Positions 18,978 to 30,398 are shown, numbered from the stretch's first letter. The stretch: DNA of 64,000 nt from Mesorhizobium opportunistum WSM2075 (GCF_000176035.2 NC_015675.1:4344001-4408000); one strand, 5' to 3'. Program-made: numbers and translations. Notes: generated by a model not told the origin, from the letters alone.

Positions 18978-19000
18978 GTTACCAATCCGTTTATGGTAAC
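18978..19000. promoter_or_regulatory. Inverted repeat between dacC-like and phasin genes
   Basis: GTTACCA at 18978-18984 and TGGTAAC at 18994-19000 form a perfect 7-bp inverted repeat with a 9-bp spacer, about 80-100 bp upstream of the carboxypeptidase start. It could be an operator for that gene. The binding protein is unknown. Confidence 0.35.
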
Positions 19001-19093
19001 CGGCGCGTTCACCATTTTCTTCGGGCTTGAAACTCACTTTATTTGACTTTTAGGCATTGCCTGTGCAGGCGGGCTCTGAACGCAGGCGAAATA

Positions 19094-19134
19094 TTGACTT
19101 TTGTGCGGCGCACAATATATTCTAGTGCATTGCA
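19094..19134 (+). promoter_or_regulatory. Phasin promoter with two TGC-N3-GCA operators
   Basis: TTGACT (19094-19099) and TATATT (19116-19121) are separated by 16 bp and make a good sigma70-type promoter ~60 bp before the phasin start. Two symmetric sites overlap it: TGCGGCGCA at 19104-19112, within the larger palindrome TTGTGC-GGC-GCACAA, and TGCATTGCA at 19126-19134. Their centres are 22 bp apart, about two helical turns. PhaR, the regulator of polyhydroxyalkanoate granule genes in alphaproteobacteria, recognises TGC-N3-4-GCA-like sequences, so this is a candidate PhaR operator. Confidence 0.65.
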
Positions 19135-19182
19135 CAAGGGCGCCCCGAAGAAGGACGCCTCAACCGTCAAGGGAATCGCGAA

Positions 19183-19512
19183 ATGACCCAGACCTATGAG
19201 GACTTCAGCAAATACGGCAAAGAGTTTGCCGACACCGGATTGAAGAGCTTCGCTTCGCTCTCCAAGGGTGCTCAGGCGATCGCCACCGAGGCCGGCGAAT
19301 ACACCAAGAAGAGTTTCGAAGCCGGCAGCGCCGCTGCCGAGAAGCTGCTCTCTGCCAAGTCGCTCGACAAGGCGATCGAGATCCACACAGACTATGCCAA
19401 GCAGTCCTACGAGGCGTTCGTCGCCGAGGCCACCAAGATCGGCGACCTCTATGCCGAACTCGCCAAGGAAGCCTACAAGCCGTTCGAATCGATCGTTGCC
19501 AAGGCGAAGTAA
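19183..19512 (+). CDS. Phasin family protein
   Basis: A 109-residue, Lys/Glu/Ala-rich, predicted all-helical protein (YEDFSKYGKEFADTGLKSFA, GEYTKKSFEAGSAAAEKLL, ELAKEAYKPFESIVAKAK). Phasins coat polyhydroxybutyrate granules. It is a single-gene unit between its own promoter (19094-19121) and a rho-independent terminator (19580-19610). The TGC-N3-GCA sites suggest derepression when granules form. Confidence 0.88.
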   Translation: MTQTYEDFSKYGKEFADTGLKSFASLSKGAQAIATEAGEYTKKSFEAGSAAAEKLLSAKSLDKAIEIHTDYAKQSYEAFVAEATKIGDLYAELAKEAYKPFESIVAKAK

Positions 19513-19579
19513 TTTCGCCCGGGCGAGGTAATTCGCCTTACGACGACAGCGAGATCCGGCCCTTTGGGTCCGGCACAAG

Positions 19580-19610
19580 ACCCGGTCGCGCGAGCGCGGC
19601 CGGGTTTTTT
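19580..19610 (+). terminator. Rho-independent terminator after phasin gene
   Basis: The ACCCGG arm at 19580 pairs with CCGGGT ending at 19605, extended by CGCG/CGCG, followed by a run of six T (19605-19610). This is a classical intrinsic terminator 68 bp after the phasin stop. Confidence 0.85.
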
Positions 19611-19811
19611 CATGTCGATTTGCTATCCAGCGCCTCGCGCCCCTTCACGATTGCGAAAATCCGCGAAGTTTGGTCACCTAGCCATATTGTCAGCTAACCA
19701 GAAGGGCTTAAAATCGTCCATCGAACACCTACATGTTGAGCTCGCATGAGGATTCGAAAGAGGCAGGATTACGTGACGATCGGTTTGACTGCCACGACAC
19801 AGGTGGCGCGG

Positions 19812-20141
19812 ATGCAAAACGGCGGCGGCGACGGCAATGAGGCCGGCCGCGGGACGGCCGTCATCACGCGCACAAAAACCAAGACCAAGAAGCCTAGCCT
19901 TTACCGGGTTCTCATTCTCAACGACGACTACACTCCGATGGAGTTCGTGGTTCACGTGCTGGAGCGTTTTTTCCAGAAGGACCGCGAAGCTGCCACACGC
20001 ATCATGCTTCATGTTCACAATCATGGGGTGGGCGAGTGCGGGGTCTATACATTCGAGGTGGCCGAGACCAAAGTGTCCCAGGTCATGGATTTCGCCCGAC
20101 AGAATCAGCATCCGCTGCAATGCGTGATGGAGAAGAAGTGA
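19812..20141 (+). CDS. clpS: ClpA adaptor ClpS
   Basis: 109 residues from the ATG at 19812, preceded by AGGTGG (19801-19806). The frame is open back to 19746, which would give 131 residues, but the shorter form matches the usual ClpS length. The core is [28 protein letters not shown] with the conserved NDD-TPM N-degron pocket, and [21 protein letters not shown]. ClpS delivers N-end-rule substrates to ClpAP. It lies 6 bp upstream of clpA, the standard alphaproteobacterial pair. Confidence 0.93.
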
Positions 20142-20147
20142 GGTAAC

Positions 20148-22616
<2,469 letters not shown>

Positions 22617-22631
22617 TCCTGATGAAAGTCG

Positions 22632-22658
22632 AAAAAAGCCCCGAAACGGGGCTTTTTT
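22632..22658 (+). terminator. Rho-independent terminator after clpA
   Basis: Symmetric stem AAAAAAGCCCCG-AAA-CGGGGCTTTTTT, 16 bp after the clpA stop. The A-run on the left and T-run on the right would let it function in either direction, but only clpA reads into it. Confidence 0.92.
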
Positions 22659-22689
22659 CATTGGCATCGTGAGGTGGCGGAGGTGGCAT

Positions 22690-23280
22690 ATGGCTGGCCA
22701 GATCATCATCCTCAACGGCGCGCCGCGATCGGGCAAGTCGAGCATCGCTCAGGCCATCCAGGAACGTTTTGAAGGTCCGTGGATGAACCTGGGCGTCGAC
22801 AGCTATGCGCAGATCACGCCGCCGCGATATCGTCCGGGAATAGGCCTGCGACCCGGCGGCGAGCGGCCTGACCTCGAAGTTTTCGTGCCGCGATTTTATG
22901 CGGCCCTCTACGAATCGATCGCGGCCCATAGCCGGCTGGATCTGAACGTCGTGGCGGATGTCGGTCATCACGATGGCTATTCGAAACCGCTCGACATCCT
23001 GGCCGATTGCGCGCGCCGGCTCGCCGGCCTGCCGGTGCTGTTTGTCGGCGTTCGCTGTCCGATTGAGATCATTATGGAAAGGCGAGCCGCCAGCGAGACG
23101 GGCAGGGGCTATGTCACCGGCTCTTCAGACGATCCCGTGCCTTTGCCGGTGCGTCTGTGGCAGGAGGCGGTGCACCGGCCAGGCGTTTACGATCTGGAAG
23201 TCGACACCTCGCTGCTGAGCTCGGTGCAGTGCGCGGATGCAATTCGGCAGCATCTCAAGAGCGTCCAAGTGGCAAACTAG
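22690..23280 (+). CDS. Chloramphenicol phosphotransferase-like (CPT family) P-loop kinase
   Basis: A 196-residue P-loop protein starting at the ATG at 22690 with AGGTGG at 22681-22686. Walker A is IILNGAPRSGKSSIAQAI. Further CPT-like features are PWMNLGVDSY, DVVADVGHHDGY-like segment NVVADVGHHDGY, VLFVGVRCPIEIIMERR and YDLEVDTS. The family includes the chloramphenicol 3-O-phosphotransferase of Streptomyces; most relatives are uncharacterised kinases, so the true substrate here is unknown. The stop shares CTAG (23277-23280) with the stop of the convergent PAP2-like gene. Confidence 0.82.
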   Translation: MAGQIIILNGAPRSGKSSIAQAIQERFEGPWMNLGVDSYAQITPPRYRPGIGLRPGGERPDLEVFVPRFYAALYESIAAHSRLDLNVVADVGHHDGYSKPLDILADCARRLAGLPVLFVGVRCPIEIIMERRAASETGRGYVTGSSDDPVPLPVRLWQEAVHRPGVYDLEVDTSLLSSVQCADAIRQHLKSVQVAN

Positions 23281-24359
23281 GCGTGCGCCCGGGACAATGC
23301 TCCACCCGTGATTTTCCAGATCGCGACGGCAATAAGCGCGCCCGCGTAGCCGTCGACGGCATAGTGCCAGCCAAGCACCACCGAACCGAGCATGATGATG
23401 GCTGCGAATATCCACATCACGATGCCGAGCCTGGTCGATAACCGCGTCAGGTAGAGAGCGAAGAGCACCGACGTCGCGACGTGAATCGAGGGGAATGCGG
23501 ATATGCCCATGGTTCCCGAAGGCGAACCCGTATAGCCGCTCCACAACCTGTCCTGCGTGGACAATGCCCAGATCGGATACTGGCGGTTCGCCGACGCGAG
23601 CGCATCCATCAACGGCTGATACTGATCGCCAAGGTCGAGCCTTGCATAAAAGCACGGGCCCGCGGATGAGAATGCCATTGCGATGAAGAAGCCGCCAACC
23701 AGCCAGACCAGCATGAAGCTGAGCAGAAACTGATGGCGCAGCAGCGAGTCGCGGGCAGCGGCGACGCTTGAAAAAACCATTGCGACCAGCACGACGAACC
23801 AGAAATTGTAGCAGAAATTGAGAAGGTGAACGGCCAGCGGACTTTCGACGATCCACCAGAGCCATTGATAGGGAGTGCGGCCGAAATGCAGGTCGGCGCC
23901 GAAATGCGCGAGGGTCTGGTCCCAGGAGAAAGGCACCAGCACCGCGATCGCTCCTTTCAGCACCACAAAGCCCGACATAAAAACCAGCATCGCGGCAAGG
24001 CCGTTGATGCCGTTGGCAATGCGATTTCGATCGGTCAGCATCTGCTGGAGCGGGCGCAACAACATGCGGAGCGGCGACCTGGCACGATCGACAAACGCCA
24101 GCCAGAACAGCCGGAGGGTCGCGTATGCGCATCCGGCAATCCAGAAGTAAACTACCAGATAGAAAGCGTATTCGTAAAGTAATCCAAAATCCGGCAGGTT
24201 GCCAACTCTGCTGCCGACCACAAAACTCAATCCGAGCGTAAATAGTGCTACCGCATGAACAGTACGGTGCCGGAAAAATGCATCGACCAAAAGGTTTGAG
24301 AAGGCGTCATCGACCCCAGCATCAAACCGCCTGCCTATAGCTTCGGAAGTATCTTGCAT
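23277..24359 (-). CDS. PAP2-superfamily membrane phosphatase/transferase (AUR1-like)
   Basis: 360 residues from the ATG at 24359, chosen because GCGAGGGG lies upstream; an ATG at 24389 in the same frame is the alternative. Several TM segments are evident. The active-site motifs sit near the C-terminus: SAFPSIHVATSV and LGSVVLGWHYAVDGYAG, with the catalytic His residues of the PAP2_3 group. Relatives include inositol-phosphorylceramide synthase-like and lipid phosphatase proteins. The substrate is probably an envelope phospholipid or isoprenoid phosphate but is not determined. Confidence 0.82.
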   Translation of the reverse strand: MQDTSEAIGRRFDAGVDDAFSNLLVDAFFRHRTVHAVALFTLGLSFVVGSRVGNLPDFGLLYEYAFYLVVYFWIAGCAYATLRLFWLAFVDRARSPLRMLLRPLQQMLTDRNRIANGINGLAAMLVFMSGFVVLKGAIAVLVPFSWDQTLAHFGADLHFGRTPYQWLWWIVESPLAVHLLNFCYNFWFVVLVAMVFSSVAAARDSLLRHQFLLSFMLVWLVGGFFIAMAFSSAGPCFYARLDLGDQYQPLMDALASANRQYPIWALSTQDRLWSGYTGSPSGTMGISAFPSIHVATSVLFALYLTRLSTRLGIVMWIFAAIIMLGSVVLGWHYAVDGYAGALIAVAIWKITGGALSRAHA

Positions 24360-24467
24360 CGAATGCCCCTCGCAAGACAAATGCCTCAAGAGGGTTTGAA
24401 AGACTATTAAAAAAGCAATCGCCGACGGTGGCGTGGGTGCCGAGATGATCGCTCGGTTTAGAAAGAC

Positions 24468-24905
24468 TTAAAATCGCGCACGCAGGACGGTTCGGATCAT
24501 TTCGGCGTTCTGTGCCAGCACTTCGGGCTTCTCCATCCCACCCGTGTGGGGCTTCAGGGGGATGCCGTCGAAGCGCGGAATGACATGGACATGCAGATGG
24601 TAGACAGTCTGCCCTGAAGCGGGCTCGTTGAACTGCATGACGGTGACGCCGTCGGCGTCGAAGGCTTGTTTGACCGCCGCCGCCATTTTCTGGACGACCG
24701 TGAAAAGCGGACCGAAGGTCGAGGGGTCGGCGTCGAGCAGGTTGCGCGACGGCGCCTTCGGCACGACCAGCGTATGGCCGGGCCCCTGCGGCATCACGTC
24801 CATGAAGGCCACGACCGCTTCGTCTTCGTAGACGCGGTGCGAGGGAATTTCTCCGCGCAGAATCTTGGCGAAGATGTTTTCGGTGTCGTAGGCGGTTTCG
24901 GCCAT
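24468..24905 (-). CDS. HIT family protein (nucleotide hydrolase/transferase)
   Basis: 145 residues starting at MAETAYDTENIFAKILRGEIPSH; the in-frame upstream extension to 24965 has no ribosome-binding site, while GGAG lies ahead of 24905. The histidine triad is VYHLHVHVIPRF (HxHxHxx). HIT proteins of this class act on adenosine 5'-phosphoramidate or dinucleotide substrates; the specific substrate is unknown. It lies in a minus-strand series upstream of the PAP2-like gene. Confidence 0.92.
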   Translation of the reverse strand: MAETAYDTENIFAKILRGEIPSHRVYEDEAVVAFMDVMPQGPGHTLVVPKAPSRNLLDADPSTFGPLFTVVQKMAAAVKQAFDADGVTVMQFNEPASGQTVYHLHVHVIPRFDGIPLKPHTGGMEKPEVLAQNAEMIRTVLRARF

Positions 24906-25012
24906 GGTGAGCGCTCCGGATTGTGCCTCGCCATCTCGTGTAGCGAAGCTGCCCCGGAGCGGCAAGACGATGTCGTGGGACGATCAGGTGGCTGCCGCGC
25001 AAAAGGCGCCCG

Positions 25013-26224
25013 CTATTCCTCGAGATCCTTGCGGAAAGGCGTGTGGTCTTCCAGATATTCGCCCATCCGCTCCACTTCGCGACGCTCGCGCCGGAGATAA
25101 TCGGCCACCGCATTGCGCAGGCCGGGATGAGAAATGTAATGCGCGGAATGCATGGTCACCGGCCGGTAGCCGCGTGCCAGCTTGTGCTCTCCCTGGGCGC
25201 CTGCCTCGACCACCTTGAGCTTGCGTTCGATGGCGAAGTCGATCGCCTGGTGGTAGCAGACCTCGAAATGCAGGAAGGGATGATCCTCGATGCAGCCCCA
25301 GTTGCGGCCATAGAGCGCGTCGGAGCCGATGAAGTTGATGGCGCCGGCTATGTAGCGCCCATTTCGCCTGGCCATCACCAGAAGGATGTCGTCCGCCATG
25401 CGTTCGCCGATCAGCGAGAAGAACTGGCGGTTCAGATAGGGACGGCCCCATTTGCGGCTGCCAGTGTCCATGTAGAAGGCGAAAAAGTCGTCCCAGGCCT
25501 TTTCCGTCAGGTCCTTGCCGGTCAGCCAGTCGATCGAGATGCCATCGGCAAGCGCCTCGCGCCTTTCCTTCTTCATCGCCTTGCGCTTGCGCGAGGCTAG
25601 CGTGGCCAGGAAGTCGTCATAGGTGGAAAAGCCTTCGTTGAAGAAGTGGAATTGCTGATCGGTGCGATGCAGGAAGCCTGCCGCCTCCAGCGTCGCGACA
25701 TCGCTCTCCTGCGCGAAGGTGACATGCGCGGAGGACACGCCGAGCTTGTCGGTCACCATTTTGAGGCCGGCGGCCAGCCCGGCCTTCACCGCATCCTGGT
25801 CCTCGCCTTTGCCGACCAGCAGGCGAGGGCCGGTGACCGGCGTGAACGGCACAGCACTTTGCAGTTTTGGATAATAGCGGCCGCCGGCGCGCTCGAAGGC
25901 ATCCGACCAACCGTGATCGAACACATATTCGCCCTGGCTGTGCGACTTGAGATAGCAGGGGACGGCACCGAGCAGCCTGCCTTGCGCTGTCTCCAGCCGC
26001 AGGTGATGTCCTTGCCAGCCGGTGCGCCGTACGGCGCAGCCGGAATCCTCCAGTGCACTTAAAAAAGCGTATGAAACCAGCGGGTTATAGTCGTTTTCCG
26101 CGTTACGCGTGGTGCCGGCAAATCCGTTCCATTCATCGCAGGTGAAGGCTCCGATGCCAGCGGCGATGCGGATCGAATAGTCCGCATTTGCCGTTTGCCT
26201 GTCGCCATCGTCGCCCTGATCCAT
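25013..26224 (-). CDS. GNAT/FemAB-like protein (DUF482 family)
   Basis: A 403-residue soluble protein. NPLVSYAFLSALEDSG, YVFDHGWSDAFERAGGRYYPKLQSAVPFTPV, FHFFNEGF, LASRKRKAMKKERREAL, FYMDTGSRKWGRPYLNRQFF and LYGRNWGCIEDHPFLHFEVCYHQAIDFAIE are the conserved blocks of this family. It is often annotated as a GNAT N-acetyltransferase or as a peptidoglycan-biosynthesis-related protein because of the FemAB-like fold. Substrate unknown. It is preceded on the minus strand by the GDPD gene (56 bp gap). Confidence 0.88.
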   Translation of the reverse strand: MDQGDDGDRQTANADYSIRIAAGIGAFTCDEWNGFAGTTRNAENDYNPLVSYAFLSALEDSGCAVRRTGWQGHHLRLETAQGRLLGAVPCYLKSHSQGEYVFDHGWSDAFERAGGRYYPKLQSAVPFTPVTGPRLLVGKGEDQDAVKAGLAAGLKMVTDKLGVSSAHVTFAQESDVATLEAAGFLHRTDQQFHFFNEGFSTYDDFLATLASRKRKAMKKERREALADGISIDWLTGKDLTEKAWDDFFAFYMDTGSRKWGRPYLNRQFFSLIGERMADDILLVMARRNGRYIAGAINFIGSDALYGRNWGCIEDHPFLHFEVCYHQAIDFAIERKLKVVEAGAQGEHKLARGYRPVTMHSAHYISHPGLRNAVADYLRRERREVERMGEYLEDHTPFRKDLEE

Positions 26225-26279
26225 GAGGCTTATTTAAGCTCCATCCGGGCTGCTACAAGTCACGTTTCAGACACTCCGC

Positions 26280-27008
26280 TCAGGCGACTTGGACGAGGTC
26301 GGGTTCGAACCCTTCGAAGGTCATCTGGTCGGCATATCTGAAGGTCAAGTCGACCGCGGGCTGATCATGCACCGTCCAGGTGATGACGGGCATTTTGAGC
26401 TTTTCACGCACAAAGCTGACAAACGGATTCGGCAGATCGCCGGCGGCGTAGGAGGTGAAGGAAAGCTCGTGCGCCAGCATGGCGAAATGCGCCTCGATCA
26501 GGTTGAGGTCCTTGCCGTAGGCGGTCAGTCCACCCGGAATGCCCGGCGCGTGTTTGGCGAAATCGCGGATCAGCCAGTGATCGAACGACATGATCGCCGC
26601 CTTGCCCTTGTAGCGCTTGAGCATCTTGCCGACGCGCGCCACCAGCCCTTCGTCGCGGCCGGGAGTCCCTTTCAGCTCGACGACCATGGGTACGCGGCCA
26701 TCGACGAGGTCGAGCGCTTCCTGCAGCGTCGGCACGTGATCCGATGTCCCGCCAACCTTGAGCGTCGCAAGTTCAGCCGCGGTGCGCTGCCAGACGAAAC
26801 CGTCCTGCCCGGTCAGCCTCTTCAGGTCGCCATCGTGGATGATGACGGGGACGCCATCCGACGACAGATGCACGTCGCATTCGATGGCGTAGCCACGTTC
26901 GGCCGCGGCAGTGAAGGCGGAAAGCGTGTTTTCCCAGCGCGTCTTGTTCATGTCGTGAAAGCCGCGATGGGCAACGGGCCGGGCAATCAGCCAGGATAGG
27001 TCGGTCAT
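26280..27008 (-). CDS. Glycerophosphodiester phosphodiesterase
   Basis: 242 residues from the ATG at 27006-27008. GDPD family: VAHRGFHDMNKTRWENTLSAF with the catalytic His, YAIECDVHLSSDGVPVIIHDGDL with the second His and acidic ligands, VVELKG, and the C-terminal ITWTVHDQPAV. It hydrolyses glycerophosphodiesters such as glycerophosphocholine to glycerol-3-phosphate and an alcohol. No signal peptide, so probably cytoplasmic. It follows the RidA-like gene by 13 bp, and the two are likely co-transcribed. Confidence 0.92.
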   Translation of the reverse strand: MTDLSWLIARPVAHRGFHDMNKTRWENTLSAFTAAAERGYAIECDVHLSSDGVPVIIHDGDLKRLTGQDGFVWQRTAAELATLKVGGTSDHVPTLQEALDLVDGRVPMVVELKGTPGRDEGLVARVGKMLKRYKGKAAIMSFDHWLIRDFAKHAPGIPGGLTAYGKDLNLIEAHFAMLAHELSFTSYAAGDLPNPFVSFVREKLKMPVITWTVHDQPAVDLTFRYADQMTFEGFEPDLVQVA

Positions 27009-27021
27009 GTCAGGCCTTCGC

Positions 27022-27486
27022 TCATTCGACTTCGAAGATCGCTTCGATTTCCACTGCGGCATTAAGCGGCAGGGAGGCGGTGCCGACGGCGGAGCGGGCA
27101 TGCTTGCCGCGCTCCCCAAGAGCGGCGACCAGGAAATCGGAAGCGCCATTGGCAACCAGGTGCTGCTCGACGAAGTCGGTGGCGGAGGCGACGAAGACGG
27201 TGATCTTCACCAGGCGGCGGATTTTCTCGAGATCGCCTAGCGCTGCCTTGGCCTGTGCCAGAATGTTGATGGCGCAGTATTTCGCGCCGTCCTTGCCGCT
27301 TGCCGTGTCGACGTCGCGGCCGAGCAGGCCGACGGCCTGCAGCTTGCCGTCCTTGAGCGGCAATTGCCCGGCGGTGAACAGCAGGTTGCCGGTCCTGCAG
27401 TAAGGCACGTAGTTGGCGGCAGGCGCGGCAGCGACAGGAAGCGTCACGCCCAGATCGCTTAGCCGCTTTTCGATTGTTTCACTCAT
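27022..27486 (-). CDS. RidA family protein
   Basis: A 154-residue protein of the YjgF/YER057c/UK114 fold: NYVPYCRTGNLLFTAGQLPLKDGKL, INILAQAKAALGDLEKI, KITVFVASATDF and HARSAVGTASLPLNAAVEIEAIFE. The active-site Arg expected in SARSAVG-like segments is present (HARSAVG). RidA proteins deaminate reactive enamine/imine intermediates made by PLP enzymes; this longer subgroup is less studied. It is the first gene of a minus-strand pair with the GDPD gene; EipB diverges on the other side. Confidence 0.9.
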   Translation of the reverse strand: MSETIEKRLSDLGVTLPVAAAPAANYVPYCRTGNLLFTAGQLPLKDGKLQAVGLLGRDVDTASGKDGAKYCAINILAQAKAALGDLEKIRRLVKITVFVASATDFVEQHLVANGASDFLVAALGERGKHARSAVGTASLPLNAAVEIEAIFEVE

Positions 27487-27625
27487 TGCTTTTCCCTATT
27501 GCTGGAAGGCGCCGCGCTGGCCGGGCCGAAATTGCTATTTTTGCCTCGCTTCCGCCACGACTTTTTTTAAGCTGGACCATCTTTCCCTGCGGCCCTGCCA
27601 TCAGCCGCGACGATCGGAGCACCAC

Positions 27626-28456
27626 ATGCGCGCAACGCGCCTCGCATTCCATGCCGTCCTGTTGTCTGCGGTCTTCTCGATAGGGCCCGCTTTCGCCGTG
27701 CCGGCGCTGCAGGCGCATCGCGCCGTGTACGACCTCACCCTCAACAAGGCGTCCGACCGCTCCGGCATAACCGGCATATCGGGCCGTATGGTCTACGAGT
27801 TCAACGGCTCCGCCTGCGAGGGCTATACCGTGAAGTTCCGTTTCGTCACCCAGATCGTCACCAATGACAATACAAGAGTCACCGACCAGCAGACGACCAC
27901 GTTCGAGGATGCCGAAGGCAAGACGTTTTCGTTCGTGACCAAATCCTTCGTCGACCAGAACCTCGACAAGGAGGTCAAGGGCATTGCCACGAAAGACGCG
28001 AAGGGGCTCAAGGTCGATATCGACAAGCCCGAGAAGAACAGCCTCGAACTCGCCGCCACCCAGTTCCCGACCCAACATCTGGTCGAACTGATCGGCAAGG
28101 CCGAGAAGGGCGAGAACTTCTACCAGACAAACCTGTTCGACGGTTCGGAAGACGCCAACAAGGTGATGGCGACCACAGTCGTCGTCGGCAAGAAGACCGA
28201 TGGCGAGAAGGCCGATCCGGAAGCGCCGGCGCTGGCGAAGCTTGCCACCGACAAATACTGGCCGGTCGACATCGCCTATTTCGACGACAGCGCCCAGAAC
28301 GGCGAAGAAGTGCCGGAATATCGGATCAGCTTCAAGCTGCATGAGAACGGCATCACCCGCGATCTCACCATGGACTATGGCGACTTCTCGATGACCGGCA
28401 AGCTGGTCAATCTTTCGCTGTTCGACCAGACAAAGCCTTGCCCGGTATCGAAATAA
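27626..28456 (+). CDS. eipB: Cell-envelope integrity protein EipB (DUF1849)
   Basis: 276 residues from the ATG at 27626. Signal peptide ends near PAFA (residues 1-23). The mature protein opens VPALQAHRAVYDLTL, the DUF1849 start, and continues GRMVYEFNGSACEGYTVKFRFVTQ and NGITRDLTMDYGDFSM. Two cysteines remain, in ACEGY and in the last residues PCPVSK, matching the conserved disulfide of Brucella EipB. EipB is a periplasmic beta-spiral protein important for envelope integrity in Rhizobiales. The stop codon lies inside the first unit of a 20-bp tandem repeat. Confidence 0.92.
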   Translation: MRATRLAFHAVLLSAVFSIGPAFAVPALQAHRAVYDLTLNKASDRSGITGISGRMVYEFNGSACEGYTVKFRFVTQIVTNDNTRVTDQQTTTFEDAEGKTFSFVTKSFVDQNLDKEVKGIATKDAKGLKVDIDKPEKNSLELAATQFPTQHLVELIGKAEKGENFYQTNLFDGSEDANKVMATTVVVGKKTDGEKADPEAPALAKLATDKYWPVDIAYFDDSAQNGEEVPEYRISFKLHENGITRDLTMDYGDFSMTGKLVNLSLFDQTKPCPVSK

Positions 28457-28520
28457 TTGGCCCAGTATCGAAATAACTGGCGCGGTATCGAAATAGCTGG
28501 CGCGGTATCGAAATAGCGGG
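28441..28520 (+). repeat. 20-bp tandem repeat, 4 units, seeded from the eipB stop
   Basis: Four consecutive 20-bp units (28441, 28461, 28481, 28501) share the core GTATCGAAATA (the second unit has AGTATCGAAATA). Unit 1 encodes the last EipB residues PVSK plus TAA; later units are non-coding copies drifting at 3-4 positions. The tract nearly fills the gap to the DUF4031 gene. Confidence 0.9.
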
Positions 28521-28552
28521 AATGTGCAATTGAGCGAGCCACGGCGGGCTTG

Positions 28553-28831
28553 ATGGCGGTCTACGTCGACGCGGCGATCTGGAAGTGGGCGGGCCATCTC
28601 TGGTGCCATCTCCTGGCCGACGATACCGACGAGTTGCATCGCTTTGCCGCCGAACTCGGCGTCAAGCGCTCGTCCTACCAGGGACCGCCCAAGACATCGG
28701 CGCCGCATTATGACATAACCGGCTTCGAGCGCGACCGCGCGGTGCGGCTTGGCGCCATCGAATGCAGCCGCGAGCAGATCGTCGCCATCTTCCGGCGCGT
28801 GCGGGTGCCCAACGGAAAGGCCAGGCGATGA
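28553..28831 (+). CDS. DUF4031 domain protein
   Basis: A 92-residue protein: AVYVDAAIWKWAGHLWCHLLADDTDELHRFAAELG, PPKTSAPHYDITGFERDRAV and the basic end PNGKARR. The block HLWCHLLADD with the following H-FA-LG is typical of DUF4031, function unknown. The start at the ATG at 28553 is preferred over the TTG one codon earlier. Its stop overlaps the LysE-type gene by 4 bp (ATGA). Confidence 0.85.
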   Translation: MAVYVDAAIWKWAGHLWCHLLADDTDELHRFAAELGVKRSSYQGPPKTSAPHYDITGFERDRAVRLGAIECSREQIVAIFRRVRVPNGKARR

Positions 28832-29439
28832 CACCAACGGCTTTTTTCGCGTACTGCGCCGCCGTCACCCTCGCCGCCGCAACACCCGGACCAGCGATGT
28901 TCGCGGTCATTACCAATGGTGTGTCGCGTGGGTTTCTTCGCGCCTTCATAGCTGGCGTCGGAGTCGCGGCCGGTGATGCCGTGCTGGTCACTCTGGCGCT
29001 GCTCGGGCTGGTGGCGCTCGCCCAGACCTTCGAATGGATCTTTCTCCTGCTGAAATATGCAGGCGCCGCCTATCTGATCTTTCTCGGCGTCAGGATGTGG
29101 CGGGCCTCGGCGACGCAATCAAACAAGGCGCAGATGGCCGAGGCGAGATTGTCCCGGTCCTTCCTCCTTGGCGCGTCCATAGCGCTGGGGAATCCGAAGG
29201 CTATCCTGTTCCATGCCTCGATCATGCCGCTCATCCTCAATCTCGACACCATGACCTTCACCGATGGTTTGCTGGTGGTTGCGGTCGTGATCAGCGTGAA
29301 CGTCCTGACCATGGGGCTCTATGCCGCGCTGGCGGGCAGGGCCTCAGGCTGGTTCAGGACGCCGAAGCGCATGCGGCTGATGAACAGGTTTGCCGGCAGC
29401 GCCATGATTGGCACCGGAGCGCTGATTGCCGCACGCTGA
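28828..29439 (+). CDS. LysE/RhtB-family exporter
   Basis: 203 residues, six predicted TM segments. The N-terminal [25 protein letters not shown] and the [16 protein letters not shown] block are the family signatures. LysE/RhtB proteins export amino acids or related small molecules across the inner membrane; the substrate cannot be told from sequence. The ATG at 28828 overlaps the DUF4031 stop, so the two genes are coupled. Confidence 0.9.
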   Translation: MTPTAFFAYCAAVTLAAATPGPAMFAVITNGVSRGFLRAFIAGVGVAAGDAVLVTLALLGLVALAQTFEWIFLLLKYAGAAYLIFLGVRMWRASATQSNKAQMAEARLSRSFLLGASIALGNPKAILFHASIMPLILNLDTMTFTDGLLVVAVVISVNVLTMGLYAALAGRASGWFRTPKRMRLMNRFAGSAMIGTGALIAAR

Positions 29440-29615
29440 GCGGTGAAGCGCCTCATCGCTTGCGTTTGTCGCGCATCCCCTCTATATGCGCGCTCATTCC
29501 ACACACGGACTTTGGTGTCTGCCCGGGAGAAATCCGGCTGAAACCTCCGGTGGCGTTCGAGGACTTCGTCCAAAAATGCCTGTGTCCGTGGAGGCTAACC
29601 GGAAAGGAAATGAGA

Positions 29616-30398
29616 ATGGCACTGCCTGATTTCAGCATGCGCCAGCTTTTGGAAGCTGGCATTCACTTCGGCCACCAGACCCATCGCTGGAACCCGAAGA
29701 TGGCGCCCTACATCTATGGCGCCCGCAACAACATCCACATCATCGACCTCTCGCAGACGGTGCCTTTGCTGCACCAGGCTCTGAAGCAGGTTTCCGACAC
29801 CGTTGCCAAGGGCGGCCGCGTGCTGTTCGTCGGCACCAAGCGCCAGGCGTCGGACATCGTCGCCGACGCGGCACAGCGCTCGGCACAGTATTACGTCAAT
29901 TCGCGTTGGCTCGGCGGCATGCTGACCAACTGGAAGACGATCTCGAACTCGATCCAGCGCCTGCGCAAGCTCGACGAGATGCTGGCCGGCGAGGCCCAGG
30001 GCCTCACCAAGAAGGAGCGCCTCAACCTCGACCGCGAGCGCGAGAAGCTCGACAAGGCACTCGGCGGCATCAAGGACATGGGCTCGACGCCCGACCTGAT
30101 GTTCGTGATCGACACCAACAAGGAAGCGATCGCCATCCTCGAGGCCAAGCGTCTCGGGATCCCGGTCGTCGCCATCATCGATTCGAACTGCGATCCGGAC
30201 AAGATCGACTTCCCGATCCCCGGCAATGACGACGCCGCCCGCGCCATCCAGCTCTACTGCGACCTGATCGCCAAGGCTGCGATCGACGGCATCGCCCGTC
30301 AGCAGGGCGCACTCGGTGTCGACATCGGCGCTTCGGTCGAAGCTCCCGTCGAGCCGGCGCTCGACCCGGCACCGGCATCGGAAACCCCCGAGGCTTGA
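29616..30398 (+). CDS. rpsB: 30S ribosomal protein S2
   Basis: 260 residues starting [29 protein letters not shown], with AGGA (29605-29608) upstream; the open frame reaching back to 29034 belongs to other sequence. Typical S2 blocks: [47 protein letters not shown] and [27 protein letters not shown]. It is the first gene of the rpsB-tsf unit. Two stem-loops follow before tsf. Confidence 0.98.
   Translation: MALPDFSMRQLLEAGIHFGHQTHRWNPKMAPYIYGARNNIHIIDLSQTVPLLHQALKQVSDTVAKGGRVLFVGTKRQASDIVADAAQRSAQYYVNSRWLGGMLTNWKTISNSIQRLRKLDEMLAGEAQGLTKKERLNLDREREKLDKALGGIKDMGSTPDLMFVIDTNKEAIAILEAKRLGIPVVAIIDSNCDPDKIDFPIPGNDDAARAIQLYCDLIAKAAIDGIARQQGALGVDIGASVEAPVEPALDPAPASETPEA

Noticed and set aside
29034..30398. 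454-codon version of rpsB extending into the LysE gene
   Set aside because: The upstream part is the LysE coding region in another frame; S2 clearly starts at 29616 after its own SD.
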